Below, piece by piece: positions 14,567 through 26,344 of a stretch of 64,000 nt of DNA (within the stretch, counting starts at the first letter, position 1; each line of letters begins with the position of its first letter). The translations under genes were made by a program, and so were the position numbers. The DNA comes from Mastigias papua. Its lineage: Eukaryota; Cnidaria; Scyphozoa; Rhizostomeae; Mastigiidae. The notes below the pieces were generated by a model. The model had not been told where the DNA came from. It saw only the letters and a list, made by a program, of their open reading frames with translations, and made no database searches. The DNA is taken from NCBI GenBank assembly GCA_964019165.1, contig OZ025267.1, forward strand, positions 20,509,185-20,573,184. The letters are read 5' to 3'.

Positions 14567-16105
14567 TCACCCTCCTTTTGATAGTTTGTCTACAGCATCC
14601 AAGACTTCATTACTGGATTTATTGGTCAGATAGACATTGCTCTCTTTTCCAAAATCTGCAATGAGAATCATTTGCAAATATGATATTTCCATAGGTCCAC
14701 CTTGCAGTCATTAAAGTGGCATTCTGTGCTCTGAAGAGTGTAATCTAAAAAGTTTCAATGTGTTTTAGTTGTGTAACTTACTATGTTTACAGTAATGTTT
14801 CTCTTCTACATCACAAAGAAATTTTTAAAATTTGCTTCTACAAATGATATCCACTTTCAGCTTGAAGTGGATTGATATCCCATAACATTATGTAAAGTAT
14901 GTTGTGGGTTTGTCCCTCATCATCAGAAATTTTAAAAAAATGATCCCTGCTCAACAGTCTACAATAAAATGTGTCTCCTTCTTTACCTCTTTATAATAAA
15001 ACACATATAGGGACTAGTAGCATGGCCTCTGCATAATAATTTAGCACAAATAGCTCCAGAGTTTGCTTCATTTCTTTGATCCTTTCCTAATCAGATAAAC
15101 TTAGATTGAAAGAGTAGCTTAGATGAAAAGTAGCCAGTAGGCAAAGATGTGCATTTTATCATGCTACTGGTTGAAGTCCACAATATCATGCTACTGGTCC
15201 AGTCCACAATATGTCATTGTCCATCAAAACTGGCTTTTTCTATCCTATAAATAAAACTTCCAGCAGATTTACATGAAGCCTATGCCCATTCCATGTAGCA
15301 ATACCAGAGCTAAACTGCATTCTTTCTAGTGCACAAGGAATATCTTCCCCACACCACTCTGACTGAGCTTCCATCCACATGCACATCATTGTTTGGTATA
15401 AGCCCTATTTTGGGCACTAAAAAGAGCCTGCATCAGATAAAATAACTTGGGTTCCACAACCTGCAAATGCACCAGAATTACCCTAGCAATGAGCTTCCCT
15501 GCACCAAATTCATAGAATGCAATCTGGTGCCAGAGATAACTCACATGGGCTTTGATTTTTTCTCAGTGTGCTGTTGTGAGCTTTTTTTATTTCTAGCATT
15601 AATATACTGTCGTATGACAGCACAATGACATAGGCTATTTGTGCTGTCTTGGTTTGAGGACAAAAATGGCTAAATGCATCTCCAGTGTGAGCCTAACATG
15701 GAATGCACCTTGGACATGAAACATAGTTCCATCTGGTACTTACCAAATCTTGCAAAGAGTCTAGGCTGAATACCACTGCATTCTCGTATTAGAATGGGCA
15801 AATCTGGATTGGCAGTCTTCATTGCAATATAGTGATCATGTATAAAATCCCTGAAAGATACAGAAATGTTTCCAAGAAATAGAGAATTTCAGAAAACATC
15901 ACTGGATGATTTTTATAAAGTATCTCCTACAAAATATCTTCAATTCATCACAAATCTCTACTCCTTCTGCTGGATACAATATTATTGATCTCCAAGTAAT
16001 TAAACGGTCTCACCTTACACCTTGACTACTTGGTGACTTCTGACAAAGATGAATTCGCAATTCACGAACAGCTTTTGACAAGCCCTGGAGATTTCGAGAC
16101 GCCAT
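14567..16105 (-). CDS. NDUFA2: NADH dehydrogenase (ubiquinone) 1 alpha subcomplex subunit 2
   Basis: Three exons on the minus strand (16014-16105, 15744-15850, 14567-14655) join in phase to a 95-residue protein. It carries the family's signature blocks: [20 protein letters not shown], then [21 protein letters not shown], and a C-terminal [12 protein letters not shown] segment. The length matches the usual 95-99 residues. NDUFA2 (B8) is a thioredoxin-fold accessory subunit of the matrix arm of mitochondrial complex I. The start is set at the ATG at 16105 because the homology begins there. The frame stays open for 38 more codons upstream, but that stretch is not family-like. Donors are GTGAG and GTAAGT; acceptors are TTTCAG and TTGCAG. 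Nothing about the gene is odd. Confidence 0.95.
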
Positions 16106-16350
16106 CTTGTGCAATGGTTTATTAACCTCGTTTTCACCTGAGCCATATTTGTCTCCATCACAAGGGTTCGATTGTTTGGGTGCAGGGCCGCTACTGCTTT
16201 GACTTTTTGCTATAAGCAAACCATGTTGCTGCTTTTACAGCCATTTTTTAAAAAATTTTTATCATAAAACTATGTCAACTTCCAATCACTGGCTGTTACA
16301 GAAGCAAAAGGCTTTGGCGCATTACCAGCAAATGAAGGCACCAACTACAC

Positions 16351-16705
16351 GTTTTTTATAAGGAGCCTTGCACAAAGCCTAGTTCTTAAACTTTCTTGCT
16401 TTTGGACCATCATTTGACACATTGTAGTGCCAAAAGTCCCTTAATACAATACCTTGGCATCAGAAATATTAAGTATTGAGACAGGGTATTATAGCCCATC
16501 TGTGAAAAGCTGTTACATGGATTACGCTCAGCCGTTCATGAGAATTTGACTGCAATGCATGGAACCAGTATCCTAGTTCTTTATCGTTTGGATAGATAAA
16601 ACTATTCTAAATTGAAGAGTCCCTTGGGGATTTCGTCTATAGTAATGCGAGATCCTTAATTTTTTAGCATTCTACGTGTATGTCCCTAGCAAAGCGATTT
16701 CGCAT
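16351..16705 (-). mobile_element. Dispersed short element, family 1, copy 3 (inverted)
   Basis: It begins GTTTTTTATAAGGAGCC and ends GTCCCTAGCAAAGCGATTTC, the reverse complement of the arrangement in copies 1 and 2. Internal blocks (TTTTGGACCATCATTTGACA, AAAAGTCCCTTAAT) also align in reverse. It lies about 250 bp upstream of the NDUFA2 start codon. Confidence 0.65.
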
Positions 16706-19700
16706 GCAAGCAATCGTGTTACATATAAAAACGACCTGAAACTCGCAACACTGCTCAAAGGATTTGTCCGTGAAAGAGATCTGGATGACCGTTCCTGTGC
16801 CTTGGATGACCTCCATTAGAAAAGTTTATTACCTCGAAGCAAGTACTTAAATTACCTCTTAACCTTATTATATCCTAGATGTGTACGATTATACTTCCTT
16901 GTAAACAACTTATTTTACGGTTAAACTATCGCAGCATTGTTTGAAAATAACCTAGAACTTAGGAATAATTGCATTGTGGCGTGTTTTATTGTTGCGACTT
17001 ATTGCTAAGAAACGAATACCTTCACTACCTCATCCTACATTCCGTTGCTATGCATCAAGCATTTTCTAAAACTCCATGGCCCACTCATGCAATATCCTCT
17101 GGCGCCAGGTTATCCCAGAACAACACGATTCTTCCAGTTAACAGTCGCACATACACACTCGTATTACTTCACTTGGAGTCCAGTGTAAACTGCTCCACCA
17201 CCCTAAGCAGACTTAGACTGGTATCATGAACAAAAACAAGCTGGCATATTTAAAAAAATTCCACTGGATAGCATACAGCATTTTATTGGGAATGACGCGA
17301 TCTAAAAATATCGTTCAATGGCAATCTATGGCTAAAATAAATGGCAATCCGTTATCAAATGCAGGTGACATTTCATTTTTTATACTAATTTCAACACCCT
17401 CATACATATTTCGAAATTCTTTCAAAGTAGTAGATACGAACATGTGAAATTTCATAAATAATTGATTCTTCAGTTGCTTTATTCATCACATAAATCCCTA
17501 TATATTGGTTTTAATGGAATAAAACATTTCCTCCACTGAAGTCGATGGAAACAGTGTATTGCGTAGCAATAAAAATGACATTAAGTGTACTGGCAGCCGT
17601 AGCGAGAAGAGATGTGTTCATGAATGTGATATGAATCAATCATTTGTAAAATCTACATATGAATTAACGTATTTCACGGGAATCTACACAGGAATTTAAT
17701 TCTATAAAAGAACCTACTTGTATTAAGAGGAATTACAGATTTCAAAATACAAGGTATGAGTCCTAAGTTAAAATTTTGTTCCTAGACGATCATCTTTTGC
17801 AACACTATTGTATGTTAATAAAGACCTTCATTGTGACATCAACAGATGTGTTCTTGAACATACTCTTAATTTCATTCAAAAAAGCAGGTCGATTTAACTA
17901 CATAAGATTCAAAATCGTGTCCTAAGTTCCCTTACTCCCGTCATTTAGCTTGTAGATTTGTTTCATATTGGGTTCCAAACTCATTGGGCACAAGTTCAAT
18001 AAATCCAATTTTCAGTTTACCCTTTTCTGACCATGACGTAAAAGGACCTGATTGCCCTATGTTAGTCCGGCGTACAGTATGCAACAAACCTACGTATTTG
18101 TTAGTAATAGTTATTTATGTGTATTCATGTGGGTTTTGTGTAGTCGTGTTGTTAACTTTGTTTTGCTACGTGTTGTTTATGTCAATGGCTGCGAAGTTGT
18201 CATGGCATCTTGCAATCCGTGGTATCGTCCTTGTAGTATACTCAAGTAGATTCTATGTAGTATAGTAACATGTATCTGTAAAATTATAAATTGAATAGGA
18301 AAAAGATCCAGTGCTAGTGAAATTTTCAACACAGCTTTTTCCTTATTGCAGGAATTCCCAAAAACCAAGCCCCAATGTTAGGCAGACTCTCCATGAGGTT
18401 AAAATTAAGCTTCTCACGAGATAAAAGAATTAAAACGTTGAAAAAGAGCTTAGTATTAGCTTAGGCTCCATTTTCCTTAGAATTTAACTTCAATCAATCA
18501 TTCGTTGGACGCATAAACAAGTATGTACAGCATACTGAATTCTTAGTGATTTCATTGATCGCAATTTCTAATAAAATTATCTGGAATTTGGTTATTACAT
18601 GAGACAATTATCTATCAACAAATCTGCATTCGGAAATATGGCACACTGGTTTGCCGATTGGTCCTTTATTATATTATACATCACAACAAAGAGTTTGTTA
18701 CGAAGCGACCTTATGAACTGGCCCAAAGCTCAAATGAATTAGCTTTTTACAAAGCTGTACTTCCACAATCTGTTGATCTAAGAAAGGGAGGGCAATGAAC
18801 AACTAACTACATCTGCCAAAATTTACCCATGGTATGCGTATCTTTCTCGACATAATTTTTATTCCTACAACAGACACACATCAGTATCGCCACTAAGAAG
18901 GAGGACTAAACTACGTGGCTTGTCCGTATGCATAGACTGAACTCATACTGAACATGACATTAAAACTGGAACAGTCAAAATATGATGGAATACTCAGTTT
19001 CTGCATCTAGAAAGTATTGAAAGAAAAAATCTTCTGTGAGTTCTTAATTCAATTTTGTGAATCCAAATCAAGAATCTTTAACGTCATTGAAATATTTACT
19101 ACATTCGAAATTGCCATCAAACCAGCTGAGTTCTGTGCATGAGTATGCAAGATTTTACGATTTCCTTCCCATTTGAGATTTTAATAAGGAGAGGAAGACA
19201 TTAATATTAGAAAAGGCACTTGTGTATACTATTAGGAAACATGCAGAAAACACCTGGCAGATGAACTTGAATGACGATGATAACAATTTGTGATGATGAG
19301 ACGTAATCACAAGACTTGAGTTAGAGAGCCAGTCTGAGATTAAGATGCAAAATCTTTGGTGATGCAGACAGATCTGCTGAATTTCTTACAGATATAGATC
19401 ATTCTTAATTTAGAGTTCAAGGAAATGTTCGACACGTTTTGACTAAGCCTAAAACACATCTTCAGACTAGGGGTAGAAGGAGGGAATTTTAGCATGTTAA
19501 CCAAACTTATCGTAGAAAATGAATTTAACACAAGCAAAGGAATTAGGGATATTGCTGACAATGAAGTCATATAATACTCGTCTTTTATACTTAACTGACT
19601 TACAAGAAAGTAGTGATCGACCGTTCAAAAAGTTAAGCAAGTTGAGTGCTGGAATTCTGAGACCCAAGAAGGTCGATATGTTCATATACATTGAAGCCAA

Positions 19701-21045
19701 TTTTCACGAAAACCCAGTCTTTTTATTAATCTATGTATTCTTGCATTATATTGTGTTTAGCTTGTCCGTGGGTGTTGCAATGAAATGTAGTTCAACGTGC
19801 TTTCTTTTTTGAGTACAGATGCAGAAAGCATGCGAACTCGAACATTCTTCCGAAGAGAATCTTTAGAAAGTTCTGGTACTGAGATCATGGAAACACTAGG
19901 AAAGTTCCCATATTCAGTCCTGATAATTTTTCATATCAAAACCGAAAATATTCAATATGCAATGTGATTAAAGAGGGGACTAAAATAACCCAGTAATAGA
20001 AGGATTCAGAGCTATGGAGAATATTGATTGATTTGATATTGTATGCTGATATGTTTTGAAGGATATTTCGATGAAATACTATCAGTAATGTATTTAAAAA
20101 TCTGATATTGATAACTATATGCTTCATTAAACAAGATTTATGGTGTCGAAGTTGATTAAAGCATTTACAATGATTCACATAGAGATCAACGTTAGGCAGC
20201 CATAAAATTATGTAGTGGCGAGGGAGGACATCGAAAGCATTAACTCGATAGTTTTTGTAGCATCAGACAGCGATGTAACTGAATAAGCATGACAATGAAT
20301 GTTCATGTTTTCAAGTCGCACAACCAGCGCGTATCTGAGGGAGTAAATTTCTAAGTGTCTTCAAATTAGGACCCGATGAGTCCCCTTAAAAGACGGTCTG
20401 ATTGTGAAAGCAAAAATAATGCTCGTCTAATCAACTCAAGTATCTGCTGTAACGCCTATGCTGCCATAGGGTCTTCACAGTTAAACTAGACGGGGTAGCT
20501 CTTTCTTTCAACAGTCTTTAATTGCTGCCGTTCAGCATATCTGCCCGTACAGCACTGAAAGTTCGGCCAATCTGTTGTTAGTGGCTATTGATGAATGATA
20601 CAAACATTATCGCACTGTTTCCAACATTTTCTGTGCTGTCCTCCCTTTCATGAAATGCAATGGAAAAGATCCCACACCAAAGTAAACTAAAGCTATTTTT
20701 GGATCGGCACCTGCTCACCTCATTATAAATTAGATACAATCCAAAAATATTGCCATCACACCGTCCAATCTACTAGTGCATGAATTTATAGGAAACTCAA
20801 GCTATCAAAGAAGGCAATTTGACAATATATGCCATAGAGATACGCCATTTTGTGACAGATGATAGTAGCTTGCCATGCCCCTCACGGGGGAATAGCCCCA
20901 GGTTGGGAACGTGGTGTTATCTTATCCAACATATTCATATGTTGCCCTTCTATCTTACAGGTTCACATCGAAACCAGATCAATTGACGAGGTGAAGTTGA
21001 AGCATAACCCACGAATGAAGTTACAATTATAATTTTTTGCTGCAG
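16706..21045. other. Intergenic region between NDUFA2 and the GPCR
   Basis: Only short, unconserved open frames occur on both strands. A family 2 repeat copy lies at about 19580-19960. No exon, tRNA or promoter is supportable. Confidence 0.45.
19580..19960 (+). repeat. Dispersed repeat, family 2, copy 1
   Basis: It shares ordered blocks with about 29690-30070, 30530-30910 and 43360-43590: a 'cgact/cgtctgctcaaaaagtt' start, 'ttctgagacc.aa..ag.t.gata', 'ttcacgaaaaccc', and 'actgagatcatggaaa.a.ctaggaaagtt'. It is non-coding, with approximate boundaries. Confidence 0.55.
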
Positions 21046-21111
21046 GAAATAAACTGCTAGGAGCTGGTTATTCTACTACAGAATTCTATTCTGTCACACA
21101 AAATTCGGCAA

Positions 21112-22029
21112 ATGGCACCAAGCAGTCTGACGCTGCCAGAGAGGATAGCATTCACAATTATTTTGGCATTGATAACATTCATCGGAATATTTGGTAATCT
21201 GTTTATCTGCATGATCTTCCCCTACAAGCAAAAGATCAAGCATGTGCACAAGTCTACCAGATACCTCATAGCCAACCTTGGATTTATAGATATGCTTACG
21301 TCACTCAACAACATATTGTACATACTGAGCTTGAACGGTACTGATTTGACATCAAAACATGGAGTATGCCAATGGAGTGGGTTTGCAAACATCGGCCTAG
21401 TCTTAGTGTCAATCTGGTTCATTGTACTCATCAGCGTAAATAGAGCTGCCATTGTCACCAATCGTTCCAGTTACTTCACAAAAAAGAGAACAATTGCTTA
21501 TATTGTAACCGTTTGGGGGATATCTGTCGCCATTGGCGTGGCACCAGTATGTGGATGGTCCAGATATTACTACCAGGAACATCGACTTGTGTGCACTGTT
21601 GTTTTTCTAAATCCGAGATCATTTTCAGTTATATACTTTATAACATTTGAACTGCTGCCAGGCATATTAATAATTTATAGTACGTCTGTCATCCTTAAGC
21701 TGAAGAGAAGAAATCTACGAAGGATATTAGAGCTAGACGAAATGAACAGAACTGTCAGACTGCAGCAAGATGCAAGACATACACTCATGTTGCTTGTCGT
21801 AATCCTGACTTTTATTCTATGCTTTTTGCCAGATTTTATACTGAAAAGGGCCAATCTAGGGAACAATGTTCCACCTGTCCTATTTGCGCTTGCAACGACG
21901 CTGCGGCTGCTAAATCATGCTATCAATCCCATAATTTACGGATTTATGAACAAGGATTTTAGAACATCCATACTTCTGGTCACGAAGGCAATTTACATGT
22001 TGATGGATTGCAACATAGAGAGTTGTTAG
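21112..22029 (+). CDS. Rhodopsin-class (class A) G-protein-coupled receptor
   Basis: A single exon of 305 residues with seven hydrophobic spans. Class A landmarks are visible: GN in TM1 (N29), D60 in TM2, the disulfide pair C86 and C161, W135 in TM4, P183 in TM5, and NPIIY in TM7 (272-276). Two are altered. The DRY box is N110-R111-A112, and the TM6 CWxP is CFLP (237-240). The position of the opsin lysine in TM7 is leucine, so it is not an opsin. The N-terminal tail is only about 10 residues and the C-terminal tail is short and Cys-containing. Intronless receptors of this kind form large families in cnidarians. The ligand cannot be told. A possible acceptor, TTGCTGCAG, just before 21046 suggests a 5' UTR intron. 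Confidence 0.9.
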   Translation: MAPSSLTLPERIAFTIILALITFIGIFGNLFICMIFPYKQKIKHVHKSTRYLIANLGFIDMLTSLNNILYILSLNGTDLTSKHGVCQWSGFANIGLVLVSIWFIVLISVNRAAIVTNRSSYFTKKRTIAYIVTVWGISVAIGVAPVCGWSRYYYQEHRLVCTVVFLNPRSFSVIYFITFELLPGILIIYSTSVILKLKRRNLRRILELDEMNRTVRLQQDARHTLMLLVVILTFILCFLPDFILKRANLGNNVPPVLFALATTLRLLNHAINPIIYGFMNKDFRTSILLVTKAIYMLMDCNIESC

Positions 22030-22518
22030 ACTGGATTTTAGCTTGCAAACTCCTCCGGCAGCAGGACCGCTCTTCCCATAAACACGCAAGATTTGCTATA
22101 AGCCAAATGCCAAATATTTTCAAATCTACTGGTATTTTTTAGTTTGGTTCAGAGATGTAGTCGAATCCGAGAATTAATGCAATTTTATAAATTTTCAGCT
22201 AGCATATGAAACATAAAATAAACAATGAATAACGAAATAAATGATGCACATTCTTCACAAATTGATATATTCTCCAATTAAATTTGTAGAGCTATTGATT
22301 CCCAGTTGAACGATTTGACTTCTTCAGTACCAATAAAAAGGGAACTCAAGTCACCATTACAAAAGAAATCTAAGTATTGCACGTAGATTCTAATGTTTAG
22401 CATGGCCGAAAAGGTAGCCTCATAGGAACTAGTCAGCGCTTGACTTTAGGTATATTGACCTATACGGCTTACTAGATGGGCCAGCGTAGCCCACAAATGT
22501 ATCGCAGCCCTGACCAGG

Positions 22519-22866
22519 TCTATCTTCTCCCAGCCTAGTTGATCAATCATCATGCAGGATTCTGACCACATATGCATTCTCCATGGGCGAAGGGGAGCTT
22601 TAAATTTAGGGAGGCTGCAAACTGTCTCCACGAATCACTGATCTGTTGCCTGAATGAGTTGTTGAATAGCCGTATTGAACTACACCTATTTTCGGGAAAA
22701 ACTATTTTTCTTTCAGAAGAGATTGCCCGAAAGAAATGGAGTCTTTGCCCAACTGCAGCCCACCCCCCCCCCAGTCCTCCCATCTCCTACTCGTATGTCT
22801 ACAGCTACATTCAGGCTAATTCTGCATGATGACTGGTCAATTAGGTTGGAAGAAAATAGACCTAAG
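22519..22866. mobile_element. Inverted-repeat element related to 49696-49873
   Basis: The left arm (TATCTTCTCCCAGCCTAGTT then GATCAATCATCATGCAG) is answered at 22826-22866 by its near reverse complement (CTGCATGATGACTGGTCAAT then TAGGTTGGAAGAAAATAGA). The arms are about 40 bp. The same arm sequence forms the core of the element at 49696-49873. The interior has no coding capacity. Confidence 0.65.
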
Positions 22867-23147
22867 GGAGCGGTCATTATTTATGGCCGGGGTGGGGGCT
22901 GAGGAGAAAGTATTATGTGCCCTCAAAAAAATTTTACCGCACCATTAGCTTTAAGTCAAAGTTTCTTTATCCCACCGAAGGAAAACAGCAAAACAAGGCT
23001 TCATTTACGCTTAAATATGTTATATACTTTTACACTACCCCTGTGTTCAAAATTATTCTGCAACCCCACCTATCAGAGCTTATTTTTTCATTTACCCCAC
23101 CATTTTATCTTCAGCCCCGACCCCGGTTATAAATAATGACCCCCCTA
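22864..23147. mobile_element. MITE with about 35-bp terminal inverted repeats
   Basis: The left end (22864-22903) contains GGTCATTATTTATGGCCGGG followed by GTGGGGGCTG. The right end (23111-23147) reads CAGCCCCGACCCCGG then TTATAAATAATGACCCCCCT, its close reverse complement. Total length is about 284 bp. The short open frames inside are not gene-like. It starts exactly where the previous element ends. Confidence 0.75.
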
Positions 23148-25261
23148 ATCAGGGCTATCAAGCATTTGCCGGCTATGTTAGCAAGTCCTGAAATGATTGA
23201 ACCGCGACCAGCAATGGTGTTCTTGAAAATTCAAGTAATCATCTTGAAAATGTAAACTCGCAAAAATTGCACTTAGTGGGTATTGCAGGTACGAAATTTT
23301 ATTGCAAAAAGTACAAGAGCATTGATAATGATGCTAGGATGGTATTGAGACGTCGCTCAACAAAACTGCTACCGCTAGCATGTTTACTAAGTGTTGTCAG
23401 TAGGATATTTTTATCGGTATAAAAGCATTTCTTATGGGTGTGGTCCTGGAAATTTTCCGTCAGGCTCCACCTATAAGCCCTTGAATTTATGCAAAAGACT
23501 GGTCCTAGAGATTTCCTTTATTTTAGGGCCTGATCACCAGGGACAAACAAAATGAAATTTTTGTGCTAGTAGCTAGCTGGTTTTTTGTAAGGACCGTGGA
23601 ACTACGTCTTAAATGGAATATAAATCTATTAAGGCACATAAAAAATGACAAGTTTATATATCTTAGCTAACTTTCTATATCATATTAATGTGTCACTTGG
23701 TGTGAAAATAAGTAACCAATTTATTGATTTACGCGAAAACCGAACGAACTATCACATCTCATACTGCTGAAGTTCCGAGAAAGTACAGCTTGACAAATCT
23801 TAAAAACTAGATCTTAACAATAATCCCTATACTTAGCACTTTCTTAGAACTCTTAATTTATAGATTTTGATAAGGCAAAACAAACAACTTCAAATGCTTC
23901 AAAAATATAATATCAGCAAGCTGCTCTAAGGATAGTTTTCTGTGGAGTTCTATTAATTATTAATTCGCTGGAAGCAGGATTTTGTAGCGCACTCATTTGA
24001 GATTCAAATGACGCTTCTAAATTATCTTTGTCCCATCAGAATTTGCCGACTGGACGATGGTTTCTTTTGTTTGTGAGGACAAACAGATGTTTTTCATAGT
24101 AGCAGGGGGATAGCACAAACTAAGCGCGCTGCTCAAGAAACTACATTGGACGCCCAGTCGATGTGTCCAATTATTTTCCTCTAGCTAATGTACGATGGAA
24201 AGATCTATCAGAAATTACCTAAATATCATTTTTTTATTAATATTATTATCATTTTTAGTATTATTATGTTTTATATCGATTTACTTTAGAATCACTGATA
24301 GATAGCCTGCATATGTTTAAAACTGGGGAAACTGATTGTTGCTATTATAATCAAAGGCTCCTCACTTTTTTCCTACTCAATACTCTAATGTTCTTTTAAT
24401 ATCCTGGCTGCAGTGCGTCGTCGTTATGATAAAAGGTGGCCTCTGAAATGCAACAAACATGTAGCTTGAATACATTTACGGGTTCAGATAACTTGTACAA
24501 CTTGTGCAAATGTTACATTGCTAAGAGTATATTCGTTTAGATAGCTAAGATGTAAATACTCCATCATAAAGGCCTTCATTATTCTTATCATACTCTTTTT
24601 TACATTTATTTATTATCATATTAAATTCAACTTTTTTGTAATTAATTTCCTTTCTTAACTAATTATTCTATATTGTTTTATAGTAGGCTTTAATTAGCTA
24701 ATATACGCTAATTTCGCTTAGCCTACTATAAATAAATCAATTTATTACGTTTTATTTCATATATTTATTTTATACCAATTTATTTTATATTTCATTACGT
24801 TTTATTTTATCACATTACGTTGAGTTACCTTACATCCACCTTCAACTGCATCTTCAAGCGCCGAGGTTTTATCCTCTAGAAGCAGCAACGGGCAAACCTC
24901 CGGTCCGCCAAGTCAAATCAGGTTCATAAGCAAGTTCTTAATGGTCCACTGACTTTAAAGATTCTGGCTCTTTCCCTGTTCGTATCATATTTTAAACGAA
25001 TTTGTGTAACAGCCTTGTAGGCAAATTCTGCACGGTACACATTAAAGTAAGCAACTGAAATTCTATCGATTTAGTATTTACAATGAAACTAAAAGAAGGC
25101 TTCTCTATTCTGCTAGCCCGACCTGTCGGATCAACAATCCAGAGGCCGTAGATTTGGCCTCCATTGAAAACAGGGTGCCTGTCCATGCTGTAAAGGGTTA
25201 CCTTAAGATGTTGAGGAAAACATGTGCAAAATAGACTTGAAACAATAGTCATGTCATCAAG
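23148..25261. other. Intergenic, AT-rich, no gene seen
   Basis: No conserved coding or RNA signal. About 24590-24815 is low-complexity sequence, with several repeats of the word TTACGTTTTATTT and TA-rich stretches. Confidence 0.45.
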
Positions 25262-25274
25262 GCAACCATTCGCC

Positions 25275-25375
25275 AGAAAATGAAAATTCCAAGCGGGAAT
25301 CGAACTCTCGACCTTCGACTTTATACATGGAGTGCTTTACCAACAGAAGCATCGGATCACACCTTCCAGTTGTTG
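25275..25375 (-). repeat. tRNA-like sequence, probably a SINE head
   Basis: On the minus strand it reads like the body of a tRNA gene: an A-box-like TTGGTAAAGCACTCC, then about 35 bp later a near-perfect B box, GAGTTCGATTCCCGC. An anticodon-loop-like GTATAAA lies between them. The anticodon and T stems each have a mismatch and the acceptor stem does not close well. I therefore read it as a tRNA-derived SINE or a tRNA pseudogene rather than a working tRNA. Confidence 0.5.
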
Positions 25376-26064
25376 CTCAAGGGCATCTCATTTGCAAGCC
25401 TCCCAGCAAAAATTCACTGATTCTTTTAAAAACATATGCCATTTTTATGCCATACTTTCCTAACTCTGTGAATATTTTAAGCTTTTTAATGTCATAATCT
25501 TATGAAATCTATGCTACCTGATGCTACTTTTCCTAAACTTTCATGCATTCTATGCTACCCAATCCGTCTATTGTCCACACAGTCGATCAAAGTCATACAT
25601 CATGTATGTACGACTTCGCTGTTCCTATTCAGCCGTTGTCTCTGTAACGATCGAATATGGATAAGCAAAACAGGACATTTATGAGAGTTTATGCTAATTC
25701 ATATTCAGTCACTACACTTCACAACAATTTAAAAAGATTTATACTAAGCCAAAGGTTTTAAGTATTTCATTACTTTTTGCTACTTGACCCTTTTACTGAG
25801 TAGCTTCCAATTCTTCAAGTATTCCCCTATTTGTATCATTGGTGGGTGAAATGAGCAAATATGAAGCGTAGCTGTGATGAAAGTGTAGCCGTGACCGCAA
25901 GTTTACTAGAAAAAACTGCATCAATAATGCAATAAAGTGCAATGTGATTACATTGTAGCTGCGTTATCAACTCCTCCACGTGTATTACATGAGTAGTGCA
26001 TCCTCCATAGGCAGTCCTTCAGCAGCTTCAATTCGCAACATATGCATTGCTATACTCCCCCGTC

Positions 26065-26072
26065 TATAAATA
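26065..26072 (+). promoter_or_regulatory. Candidate TATA box of the DRAM-like gene
   Basis: TATAAATA stands in a locally GC-richer context about 280 bp before the DRAM-like start codon. Transcription would be expected to start around 26095, leaving a 5' UTR of about 250 bp. This rests on sequence only. Confidence 0.35.
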
Positions 26073-26344
26073 CCGGCTGCTCTTCTCGGCAATTTTCCTA
26101 GTTAAGCCCCCTCGCTGATAAAAAAGAAAGACATTAGCTGATTTGAAAGTCACGTTTCAATCCATCCTTTACATGATGATAAGACATTACAACTGGCAGG
26201 TTACTCAAGGACAAGCAGAATATCTGCCAAGCGAGAAACATGAAGTTAATTTTGATTAACGAACCAGGCAGTTTATAGGAGGAGGCATAGTTTGTTGCTA
26301 AACTGTCCCAATTGCAAATCATAATGTAAAGCAAACTATCAGAA

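Noticed and set aside
16106..16219. N-terminal extension of NDUFA2 to the upstream in-frame start
   Set aside because: Family similarity and normal length begin at the ATG at 16105; the upstream stretch is probably 5' UTR.
21112..22029. GPCR as an opsin
   Set aside because: The retinal-binding lysine position six residues before NPIIY holds leucine.
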